DNA from: DASRJX01 sp035649235
Lineage (GTDB): Bacteria > Acidobacteriota > Polarisedimenticolia > Gp22-AA2
Assembly: GCA_035649235.1 (NCBI GenBank)
Contig: DASRJX010000195.1
Coordinates: forward strand, 1-16,673
DNA: 16,673 nt
Direction: 5' to 3'
In this document: one piece after another, positions 1 to 10,877 of the stretch
Layout of the letters: every line of letters starts with the position of its first letter
Numbering within the stretch: the first letter of the stretch is position 1
Position numbers and translations under genes: made by a program
Notes under the pieces: model-generated
What the model saw: only the letters and a program-made list of their open reading frames with translations
What the model was told of the DNA's origin: nothing
Database searches by the model: none

Positions 1-1506
1 GAGATCCTCGGCGGCGATGTCGCGCGGCGTGGTCCCGGCCGGGAGACGGGCCTCCGGCGCGAACGTCCCGTCGCCGTGGCCGAGCACGATCGAGACGTCG
101 CCGGAGTTCGTGGCGTTCGCGGTCGCGACATCCGGCCGACCGTCCTCATTGAAATCGGCCACGACGGCGGCCAGCGGTCCGCCACCGGTGTGGATCTTGA
201 CCTCCGGGTCGAACGTTCCGTCGCCGCGTCCCAGGAGGAGCGAGGCCTCGACCCCGCTGCCGCTCGTGCTGTCGGCGCTGGCGACCACCAGATCGAGGAC
301 TCCATCCAGATCGACATCCCCCATCGCGATCTGCTGCGCGTCGGGCGCGGTGGAGAACTGCGCCGGGTAGAGGAAGGTCCCGTCGCCGCGCCCGCGGATC
401 GCGATGAAGGTTCCGGCGCCACCGCCGACGACCGTCAGGTCGACATGGCCGTCCGCGTCGACGTCCCCGAGGGCCACGCTGTCCGGCGCACTGCCGGCGA
501 GGACCCGATCCGCGAGGGCGAAACTCCCGTCACCCGCGCCGAGCAGGATCGCCACGTCCTGCTGGGTGTCGACCGCGACGTCGAGGCGGCCGTCGCCGTT
601 CAGATCGGAGAGGCCGAGCGACTCAGCGCGCTTCCCCGGCAGGAAGGTCGGCCCCGCCTGGAACGTCCCGTCCCCCAGCCCCCGGAACATCGCCACCGTC
701 CCGGAGGTGAGGCAGAACTGGTCCCCGCAGTAGTAGTCGACGACGAGGTCGACGAGACTGTCGGCGTCGATTCGCCCCAGCGCGAGGTCGGAGGGATCTC
801 CCGCGAGCGGCACGGTGTACGACGCCGGGAAGCTCCCCGCACCGTTCCCCATCAGCACGACGACCTGCTTCGCCGTCTTCAGGAGGACGGCGGCGTCCAG
901 GGCGCCGTCGCCGTTCACGTCCGCGGCGGCAATCGCTACCGGCCGGGTCCCGGTGGCGAGCCGGACCTCGGGAAGGAGCCCGCTGCCGGAGCCCCTGAAG
1001 AAGGAGACGTCGTTCGAGAACTCGTTGGCGACCAGAACGTCGTCGATGCCGTCCCCGGAGAAGTCACCGGTCGCGATCGCGCGCGGGCCGTCACCTGCGG
1101 AGCGGAACGAGGCTGGCTGGAAGGTGCCGTCACCGTTCCCCTTGAGGACACCGACGAGGTCGAGACTCTGTCGCGTCCCGATGATGTCGAGCGCCCCGTC
1201 GCCGTCGATATCCGCCGCCGCGACCCCGGCCACCGCCGTGACGAACGAATAGCTCCCAGCGACGGCGAACGTCCCGTCGGAGTTTCCGAGAAGGACCGAA
1301 ATCTGGTTGAAGGGGCCGTCGGCGAGCGCGGCGTCGAGCGTGCCGTCCCCGTTCAAGTCAACGAGGGCCGAGTCCCGCGGGGAACGTCCGACGTCCGTGA
1401 CGATGGGCTCGAAGGGGATCGAATCGCCGGGAGGCACACCCAGACCGGTCCCCGTGGCCAGCAGGATGAGGCCTAACGCTCCGGGCAACTTCAGCCTTGG
1501 CCGCAT
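1..1506 (-). CDS. Secreted FG-GAP/VCBS repeat beta-propeller protein (C-terminus off the left edge)
   Basis: The 502 visible residues begin with a signal-peptide-like stretch (positively charged RPRLK, then a hydrophobic run to about residue 23). They continue as nine repeats of about 47-56 residues. Each repeat carries a D-x-[DN]-x-D-G-type calcium-binding loop, at about residues 50, 99, 148, 196, 245 (degenerate), 301, 348, 397 and 451. Loops alternate with G-x-G-D-G-T-F turns (for example residues 73-80, 123-129, 474-481). This is the FG-GAP/VCBS pattern of integrin-alpha-like propellers, which in bacteria are usually cell-surface or secreted and used in adhesion or ligand binding; no catalytic residues are visible. 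The fifth repeat is odd: its loop is R-x-D-x-D-S and it is followed by C260 and C265, a possible disulfide. Start chosen at the second of two overlapping ATGs because only that frame stays open; GGGAGG lies 4 nt upstream. No stop is reached, so the protein continues beyond base 1. Confidence 0.9.
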   Translation of the reverse strand, partial: MRPRLKLPGALGLILLATGTGLGVPPGDSIPFEPIVTDVGRSPRDSALVDLNGDGTLDAALADGPFNQISVLLGNSDGTFAVAGSYSFVTAVAGVAAADIDGDGALDIIGTRQSLDLVGVLKGNGDGTFQPASFRSAGDGPRAIATGDFSGDGIDDVLVANEFSNDVSFFRGSGSGLLPEVRLATGTRPVAIAAADVNGDGALDAAVLLKTAKQVVVLMGNGAGSFPASYTVPLAGDPSDLALGRIDADSLVDLVVDYYCGDQFCLTSGTVAMFRGLGDGTFQAGPTFLPGKRAESLGLSDLNGDGRLDVAVDTQQDVAILLGAGDGSFALADRVLAGSAPDSVALGDVDADGHVDLTVVGGGAGTFIAIRGRGDGTFLYPAQFSTAPDAQQIAMGDVDLDGVLDLVVASADSTSGSGVEASLLLGRGDGTFDPEVKIHTGGGPLAAVVADFNEDGRPDVATANATNSGDVSIVLGHGDGTFAPEARLPAGTTPRDIAAEDL

Positions 1507-1551
1507 GCATCCTCCCAACGGCCCGGCCCCCGCCCCGCTCTGGGCTTCGAG

Positions 1552-1574
1552 ATGGGGTCTTCTTAATACCCCAT
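1552..1574. repeat. Perfect 7-bp inverted repeat in the leader of the FG-GAP gene
   Basis: ATGGGGT and ACCCCAT flank a 9-nt A/T-rich centre, about 45 bp before the FG-GAP start codon. It overlaps the -10 candidate of that gene, so it could be an operator or an mRNA hairpin. There is no T-tract, so it does not look like an intrinsic terminator. Function is inferred from position only. Confidence 0.4.
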
Positions 1575-1600
1575 ATACGCCGGTTCTGGGGCCGCCGCAA
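1572..1600 (-). promoter_or_regulatory. Candidate promoter for the FG-GAP protein gene
   Basis: On the minus strand TTGCGG and TATATG are separated by 17 bp, which predicts a leader of about 60 nt before the ATG at 1506. The matches to consensus are moderate (3/6 and 4/6). The 176-bp gap (1507-1682) otherwise holds only the inverted repeat at 1552-1574 and a weak 6-bp stem at 1580-1604. Confidence 0.3.
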
Positions 1601-1682
1601 CCGGTATCGGCCGAAGCGTCGTCATGCCACGCCATGCCACCGTGCAGCCTGTATGCCGAGTTGCGCGCCCGGAGCGCAAGGG

Positions 1683-2831
1683 CTAGGCGGCGCTCGCCTT
1701 CACCATCGGCGCCACCTCCCGCAAAGCCACGAGGAAGGCCGTGGTTTCCTCGCGCGTGCCGATCGACACGCGCAGCCAGTTCGGCATGGCGGCGAACCGC
1801 CGCCCCGGGAACACCTGCCGGGCGCGCAGCGCCTCGATCGCCTCGCCGACGTCGCGCCCGAGGTCGATCATCACGAAGTTGGCGTGCGAGGGGATGTAGC
1901 GCCGTCCCTCCTTCTCCAGCTGAGAGCACAGGAACCGGCGGGTGTCGTTCATGCGCCGGCGCTCCGACTCCACGTGCGCCGGGTCCTCCAGACTGGCCAG
2001 GACGGCTTCCAGGACCCCGGCGTTGGCGTTGCTCCAGGTCTTGTGCGGCCGCATCGCCTCGACCCTCTCCTTCGGCCCCAGGCCGTATCCGAGGCGCATG
2101 CCCGCGAGACCGTAGATCTTGGAGAAGGTCCTCACGACCACCAGGTTCGCGTGTCGCCCGATCTGGTCCGCCGCGCTCCTGTAGGCCGGGTCCTCCACGA
2201 AATGGTGGTACGCCTCGTCGACGAGGACCACGGCGCTCTCCGGAACGGCGCGGAGGAAGCCGTCCAGCTCGTCCCCCTTCACGATGGTGCCCGTCGGGTT
2301 GTTCGGGTTGCACACGTAGACCAGGCCGGTGCGGGCGTCGCAGGCCGCCGCCATGCGGGGCAGGTCGTGCCGGAAATCGGCGGTCAGCGGCACGGTCACC
2401 GCGTCGGCGCGCGTCACGCGCGCGTAGTGCAGGACCGCCTCGAAGGTGGGACTCGGGGCTACGACGGTTCGCCCCGTCTGCAGAAATGCCATGTCGGCCA
2501 TGCGCAGGATCTCCCCCGAGCCGCAGCCGAGCAGGACGTTCTCCGGACGCACGCCGTGCAGCCGGGCGATCGCCTCGGTGACCTTGTCCTCGAGGTCGTC
2601 CGGATAGCGCGCGGCCACACCGCGGGCGCGATCGAGAGCCTGGAGGGCGCGCGGCGAGGGGCCGTACGGGTTCTCGTTCGAGTCCAGGTGGATGGCGCCG
2701 GACTGGACCGCCTCGCCGGCCGGCGGCTTCCGGCCCTGGGCGCTTGCCCGGGTCTCGGCCAGCAGGGCTCCGCCAAGCGCGGTTCCGATCAAGCCGTTGA
2801 ATCCTCGACGCGTCAGTTGAGATCTCGACAT
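1683..2831 (-). CDS. Tat-exported histidinol-phosphate aminotransferase-like PLP enzyme
   Basis: This 382-residue protein is a fold-type I, PLP-dependent aminotransferase of the HisC-like class. It shows LDSNENPYGPSP (49-60), NPNNPTG (175-181), VDEAY (204-208), the Schiff-base lysine K238 in TFSKIYGLAGMRLGYG, and the likely carboxylate-binding R354 in LRVSIGT. The enzyme moves an amino group between an amino acid and a 2-oxo acid; the substrate cannot be read from sequence. Unusually, the N-terminus has a twin-arginine signal (TRRGF at 7-11, hydrophobic to about 25, AxA cleavage site A29-S30-A31), so the folded holoenzyme is probably exported to the periplasm. That argues against a role in cytoplasmic histidine biosynthesis, and no his genes are nearby. 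Start supported by GGAGG 5 nt upstream of ATG. It lies downstream of the dehydrogenase on the same strand but has its own TATAAT. Confidence 0.9.
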   Translation of the reverse strand: MSRSQLTRRGFNGLIGTALGGALLAETRASAQGRKPPAGEAVQSGAIHLDSNENPYGPSPRALQALDRARGVAARYPDDLEDKVTEAIARLHGVRPENVLLGCGSGEILRMADMAFLQTGRTVVAPSPTFEAVLHYARVTRADAVTVPLTADFRHDLPRMAAACDARTGLVYVCNPNNPTGTIVKGDELDGFLRAVPESAVVLVDEAYHHFVEDPAYRSAADQIGRHANLVVVRTFSKIYGLAGMRLGYGLGPKERVEAMRPHKTWSNANAGVLEAVLASLEDPAHVESERRRMNDTRRFLCSQLEKEGRRYIPSHANFVMIDLGRDVGEAIEALRARQVFPGRRFAAMPNWLRVSIGTREETTAFLVALREVAPMVKASAA

Positions 2832-2876
2832 CGCGACCTCCGAGGGACGATTCCGAATTGCCGCCAGGTGCGCCTG

Positions 2877-2892
2877 ATTATAGTGCCGGCAC
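2877..2892 (-). promoter_or_regulatory. Candidate promoter (perfect TATAAT) with adjacent 10-bp palindrome, for the aminotransferase
   Basis: A perfect TATAAT (minus strand, 2877-2882) lies 45 bp before the aminotransferase ATG. Directly upstream, in the -10/-35 spacer, is the perfect palindrome GTGCCGGCAC (2883-2892), a possible operator. No good -35 is seen, and the -35 position falls inside the end of the dehydrogenase gene. Confidence 0.4.
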
Positions 2893-2894
2893 GG

Positions 2895-3680
2895 CTACCC
2901 GCAGAGGATGGACCCGCCGTTGACGTTCAGGATCTCGCCGGTGATATAGGAGGCCAGGTCGGAGCAGAGGAACAGGATAGGTCCGGCGACCTCCCGCGGG
3001 GCCGCCACGCGGCCGAGTGGAGAGGTCTCGCCGTCGGACGGGGTGCCCCGGCGCGCCTCGCGGTCGAGCGTCTTGCGGCTCATGTCGGTGTAGACCCACC
3101 ACGGGGCCACGGCGTTCACCAGGATGCCCCAGGGACCGAGCTCGGTCGACAGCGACTTGGTGAAGGAGATGAGGGCTCCCTTGGAGGCGGCGTAGTCGGC
3201 GTGCAGCTCCTCGCCCCGCTGTCCCGCGGTGGAGGAGACGTTGATGATGCGTCCCCAGCGCCGGCGCTTCATCGCCGGGATGACGCGGCGCGTGCAATAG
3301 AAGGCGCCGTCCAGGTTGATGCGCAGGGTCCGCTCCCACTGTGCGGCGGAGAGCCGCTCCAGCCGGCGACCCTCGGGCGGCTCCCAGATGCCGGCGTTGT
3401 TGATCAGGATGTCGGCGCGGCCGTAACGGCGGAGCGCGGCCGCGATCAGCCGGTCCGCGTCCTGGGCCCGGCCGACGTCGGCGGGGGCGGCCAGCGCCCG
3501 GCCGCCCTGTGCTGTGACCTCACGGACGAGTGCTCTGGCGGCCGCCGCATGGCGGTGGTAGGAGAAGACGACTGTCGCGCCGGCGGCGGACAGCATCTCG
3601 ACGCAGGCGCGCCCGATGCCCCGCGACCCGCCGGTCACGATCGCGACCCGTCCGGAAAGGTCGATGCTGAAGCCGCTCAC
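2895..3680 (-). CDS. Short-chain dehydrogenase/reductase (classical SDR, FabG-like)
   Basis: A 261-residue classical SDR of normal length, with a Rossmann fold that oxidises or reduces an alcohol/ketone substrate using NAD(P). Visible motifs are the cofactor loop TGGSRGIG (16-23), NNAG (94-97), and the catalytic set N122, S150, Y163 and K167 (YAASK), with the usual 13-residue S-to-Y spacing. The C-terminal ITGEILNVNGGS matches the family. Basic residue R20 after the glycine loop would suit NADP(H), but this is inference. The start is the GTG at 3680, 20 bp after the fumarase stop; the frame stays open further upstream, but that is antisense-like fumarase sequence without SDR content. A weak G-rich ribosome site precedes it. 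The short gap suggests co-transcription with fumarase. No residues identify the substrate. Confidence 0.9.
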   Translation of the reverse strand: MSGFSIDLSGRVAIVTGGSRGIGRACVEMLSAAGATVVFSYHRHAAAARALVREVTAQGGRALAAPADVGRAQDADRLIAAALRRYGRADILINNAGIWEPPEGRRLERLSAAQWERTLRINLDGAFYCTRRVIPAMKRRRWGRIINVSSTAGQRGEELHADYAASKGALISFTKSLSTELGPWGILVNAVAPWWVYTDMSRKTLDREARRGTPSDGETSPLGRVAAPREVAGPILFLCSDLASYITGEILNVNGGSILCG

Positions 3681-3700
3681 GAACCGCCCGCCCGCCGGAT

Positions 3701-5227
<1,527 letters not shown>

Positions 5228-5231
5228 GACG

Positions 5232-5244
5232 TGGCATGATACCA
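5232..5244. promoter_or_regulatory. Candidate bidirectional extended -10 promoter between fumarase and the beta-barrel gene
   Basis: The 13-mer TGGCATGATACCA is nearly its own reverse complement (5 of 6 pairs match). On the plus strand it reads TGG-CATGAT and on the minus strand TGG-TATCAT, both extended -10 (TGn plus hexamer). Predicted plus-strand start near 5247 leaves room for AGGAGG (5254-5259) and ATG at 5265. Predicted minus-strand start near 5228-5229 gives a leaderless or 1-2 nt leader fumarase mRNA. Neither strand has a convincing -35. Confidence 0.45.
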
Positions 5245-5264
5245 CCCCATTTCAGGAGGGCCTC

Positions 5265-5858
5265 ATGCTAGAAACGCTCCGCCGTCTCGTCCTCGGGATC
5301 GCCGCCCTGGCACTCGCCGCGCCCGCCCTGGCGGGCGACGTCAACCTGAACTTCTACCCCGCCTCGGCGCGCTGGCTGGACAAGGACCTGTGGGATCCCG
5401 TGGAGTCCCAATACGCCTTCGGCGGCACGGTCGATTTCGGGGAGAGCGGCTGGCCGATCCACATCGCGCTCGGACTGCACGGTTCGGCCGGTGTCGAGGA
5501 GTTCGACAACCCTCCGCTCGACGAGATCACGGCGGCCGTGAGCGAGCTCAGCTTCGGGGTCGCCAAGGTCTGGGAGACGCAGGGACGCACCCGCCCCTTC
5601 CTGTCAGGGGGCCTGTCGTTCGTGACGGCCACCTACGAGATCGACACCGTTTTCTCCGGCACCGCGGACGATGACGACGACTCGATCGGCGCCTGGATCG
5701 AGGGGGGCGTCTACTGGCGCCTCACGGCGCACTTCAATCTCGGCCTGCACGGACGGTTCATGGGCGGGAGCGACATCTCGCTGTTCGGCGTCGAGGGGGA
5801 CGCCGACTACTCGCAGTTCGGACCGATGATCGGCTGGAGCTGGCCGCCGCGGAAGTGA
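5265..5858 (+). CDS. Small exported protein, probably an outer-membrane beta-barrel
   Basis: This 197-residue protein has a clear Sec signal peptide with a likely cut after ALA at 21-23. The mature part alternates polar and hydrophobic residues with many aromatic and glycine positions, such as AFGGTVDFG, HIALGLHGSAG, RPFLSGGLSFVTATYEI, IGAWIEGGVYWRL and HFNLGLHGRFMGG. It ends in FGPMIGWSW near the C-terminus. That pattern suits an 8-stranded OmpW/OmpA-type barrel, but I recognise no family signature. An acidic loop D135-D139 separates two predicted strands. The start is well defined: AGGAGG lies 5 nt before ATG. It is divergent from fumarase (37 bp between starts) and ends 6 bp from the convergent neighbour's stop. 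Confidence 0.8.
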   Translation: MLETLRRLVLGIAALALAAPALAGDVNLNFYPASARWLDKDLWDPVESQYAFGGTVDFGESGWPIHIALGLHGSAGVEEFDNPPLDEITAAVSELSFGVAKVWETQGRTRPFLSGGLSFVTATYEIDTVFSGTADDDDDSIGAWIEGGVYWRLTAHFNLGLHGRFMGGSDISLFGVEGDADYSQFGPMIGWSWPPRK

Positions 5859-5864
5859 CCCGCC

Positions 5865-6779
5865 TCAGCGGCTCGACGCGGCGCGGGCCGGCGGCGGCTC
5901 CGGCACCGTGACGAAGCACCCGGGCAGCCGGCGCATGGCGTCGAGGCCCAGCGCGAGGCGCGCGCCGTCCTGGTAGCCCCGGTCGCGGCGGGCCTGCCGG
6001 TCGTTCGAGGCGGCATGGGCCGCGGCACCCGACGGCGGCGCGGGCGCGGCGACGGTGATGCCGCGCAGCAGGTCGGGGCAGGAGACGGGGTGCGGCGCCC
6101 TGCCCGCCTCGACTCCCTGCACGAACCCCGCCAGGTAGTCGGGGTCGCTACCGATCCTCTCCGGGATGCGCGACGTCTCGTCGACCAGGACGTCGAGGCG
6201 CGCCTGCACGGCGGCGTTCGTCTGCTGCGCCTTCCAGGCGGCGTGCTCGGCGAGCGTCCTTTCGTAGTCGCGCGGATAGGGCTCGCGCTCGCGGTGGTTC
6301 CATCCCGACGAGGCGCGGGCCGCATCCTCGGTGGCGTGGCGCTGCAGGACCGGACGCAGGAGCCCTTCGATCCCGACCACGTCCTCGCTCTTGACCATCT
6401 CCCGGGGCACCTCCATCTGGAACTCGACCCGGCACGATGCCTCGTCGAGCAGCGTGAACGGCCCGTCCTGGTGCGACGCCAGGATCGGCTCGGCGAAGGT
6501 CAGGCGCAGATCGAACCGCGACCGCTTCAGATCGACGCTGTCGACCTTGGCCAGCTCGCCCGGGCGGAAGCGCTGCCGGCTGCGACTGCTGACGTAGCGG
6601 CCGTTGACGCGGTTGTCGGAGTAGGCTCCCGCGCAATCCGAATAGGTCTCGGCGCTGGTGACGACCCAGGCGCCGCGCCAGCGTGCCTCCAGCCGATCCT
6701 GGAGCCCGCCGGCCCGGCCCGGCAGAGGCAGAGCGAGAACCGCCAGCCCGAAAAGCCCGACCTTCGCCGCCGTCCGCAT
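5865..6779 (-). CDS. Exported protein of unknown function with a C-terminal Y-x-x-G...C repeat
   Basis: A 304-residue protein with a signal peptide (MRTAAKVG, then hydrophobic residues to about 20, likely cut after GRA at 21-23). I do not recognise the family. Four cysteines remain (C49, C116, C234, C288). Two C-terminal blocks resemble each other: Y215-x-x-G218 with C234, and Y269-x-x-G272 with C288, each Tyr-Cys spacing being exactly 19 residues. Between them is an Ala/Pro-rich linker (about 243-256). The N-terminal half (40-130) is mixed beta-like, and 165-205 looks helical. Start set at the ATG after a G8 tract (spacing 4 nt) that acts as ribosome site; longer in-frame starts upstream would lose the signal peptide. 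It diverges from the BNR protein gene and converges on the beta-barrel gene. Confidence 0.75.
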   Translation of the reverse strand: MRTAAKVGLFGLAVLALPLPGRAGGLQDRLEARWRGAWVVTSAETYSDCAGAYSDNRVNGRYVSSRSRQRFRPGELAKVDSVDLKRSRFDLRLTFAEPILASHQDGPFTLLDEASCRVEFQMEVPREMVKSEDVVGIEGLLRPVLQRHATEDAARASSGWNHREREPYPRDYERTLAEHAAWKAQQTNAAVQARLDVLVDETSRIPERIGSDPDYLAGFVQGVEAGRAPHPVSCPDLLRGITVAAPAPPSGAAAHAASNDRQARRDRGYQDGARLALGLDAMRRLPGCFVTVPEPPPARAASSR

Positions 6780-6819
6780 CGGTCCCCCCCCGGGTCTCCG
6801 CGACCTCTGTCCCTGCTGG

Positions 6820-6848
6820 AACCTAGGGATGCGCGGGGCGATCGTCAA
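6820..6848 (-). promoter_or_regulatory. Candidate promoter for the 304-residue exported protein
   Basis: On the minus strand TTGACG (5/6 match) and TAGGTT (3/6) are separated by exactly 17 bp, predicting a leader of about 34 nt with the G8 ribosome site inside it. Confidence 0.45.
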
Positions 6849-6887
6849 GGCAGGCCGGCACCCGGCGGCCGCGGATCCGCGCCGGGC

Positions 6888-6916
6888 TTGAATCGGACGG
6901 CGATTTCCGCTACAAG
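6888..6916 (+). promoter_or_regulatory. Candidate promoter for the BNR-propeller protein
   Basis: TTGAAT and TACAAG (4/6 each) are separated by exactly 17 bp. This predicts transcription starting near 6923, a leader of about 23 nt, AAGGGAG at 6935-6941 and the GTG start at 6947. It points away from the promoter candidate at 6820-6848 in the same 167-bp divergent gap. Confidence 0.45.
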
Positions 6917-6946
6917 GCGCTGTCACTCTTACAAAAGGGAGATCCC

Positions 6947-10270
<3,324 letters not shown>

Positions 10271-10322
10271 GGGAGCGGAACGGCTCGAGCGACACCGAAC
10301 CATGGCCCGCGAGTGGCGCGAC

Positions 10323-10351
10323 TTGACCCGCGAACCTGGGAGGATTAGCCT
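10323..10351 (+). promoter_or_regulatory. Candidate promoter for the ACT-domain protein
   Basis: TTGACC (5/6) and TAGCCT (3/6) are separated by exactly 17 bp in the 128-bp gap before the ACT gene, predicting a leader of about 41 nt. No clear terminator for the upstream BNR gene was found in this gap. Confidence 0.4.
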
Positions 10352-10398
10352 CGTGCGTCAAGTCCATCCATAGAGACCTCGGAGCGAGGAGGTGTTCC

Positions 10399-10812
10399 AT
10401 GAGCGACACAATTCGTAGAGCCGACTACTTCTACGCCCTGGTCCCCGACACCCCGGGAGAAGGGTTCCGGCTGTTGAGCAAGCTGCGGGAGGGAGGCATC
10501 AACCTGCTGGCCTTCTCGGCCTTCCCCGCGGCCGGCAACAAGGCGCAGGTCGATCTGGTGCCGGAGAAGTCGGAGCCCTTTCTCAAGGCGTGCAAGGAGG
10601 CGGGAGTCACGGTCACGGGACCGAAGCCGTGCTTCCTGATCGACGGCGCCGATCGTCCGGGCGCGGTGGCCGAGATCGTGAAGCGTCTCGCGGACGCCAA
10701 GATCAACGTGACCGCCGCCGACGCGGTCTGCGCTGGTGGCGGGCGCTACGGCGCCATCCTGTGGGTGAAGCCGGAGTCGATGGCGGCCGCCTCCAAGGCG
10801 CTGGGGGTCTGA
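10399..10812 (+). CDS. Tandem ACT-domain protein
   Basis: A 137-residue cytoplasmic protein made of two ACT modules (about 9-70 and 77-135). Each has the beta-alpha-beta signature: DTPGEGFRLLSKLREGGINL in the first and DRPGAVAEIVKRLADAKINV in the second. ACT domains bind amino acids or similar small ligands and usually regulate metabolic enzymes; no catalytic domain is attached, so this stand-alone protein is probably a ligand sensor. The ligand cannot be inferred. AGGAGGT lies 5 nt before ATG, a strong ribosome site. It is followed 65 bp later by the ABC-F gene, which has its own promoter-like element. Confidence 0.88.
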   Translation: MSDTIRRADYFYALVPDTPGEGFRLLSKLREGGINLLAFSAFPAAGNKAQVDLVPEKSEPFLKACKEAGVTVTGPKPCFLIDGADRPGAVAEIVKRLADAKINVTAADAVCAGGGRYGAILWVKPESMAAASKALGV

Positions 10813-10841
10813 GCCCCGCCTGAACAGCCCCTCGCGGTCGA

Positions 10842-10871
10842 TTGAACCGGGCCGCTCCGCCTGTGTAAACT
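10842..10871 (+). promoter_or_regulatory. Candidate promoter for the ABC-F gene, probably leaderless
   Basis: TTGAAC (5/6) and TAAACT (4/6) are 18 bp apart, and the hexamer ends 6 nt before the ABC-F ATG. Transcription would start at or next to the A of ATG. No Shine-Dalgarno lies between them. Confidence 0.45.
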
Positions 10872-10877
10872 GGCGCG

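Noticed and set aside
76..1476. A 466-codon plus-strand open frame opposite the FG-GAP gene
   Set aside because: Its codons are the exact reverse complement of the FG-GAP codons; the repeats on the minus strand explain the open frame.
1580..1604. CCGGTT/AACCGG inverted repeat as a terminator for the aminotransferase
   Set aside because: Only a 6-bp stem with a 13-nt loop and no T-tract; it overlaps the promoter candidate and is common at this GC.
1622..1640. Two tandem CATGCCAC copies, with a similar 15-mer at the fumarase start
   Set aside because: A rough estimate of chance matches at this length and window size gives many such pairs; no symmetry or promoter link.
5236..5245. GTG at 5245 as the fumarase start
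   Set aside because: It lacks a ribosome site and lies upstream of the promoter-like element; the ATG at 5227 fits family N-termini.
5860..5871. CCGC-CTCA-GCGG hairpin between convergent stops as a terminator
   Set aside because: A 4-bp stem without a T-tract is expected by chance.
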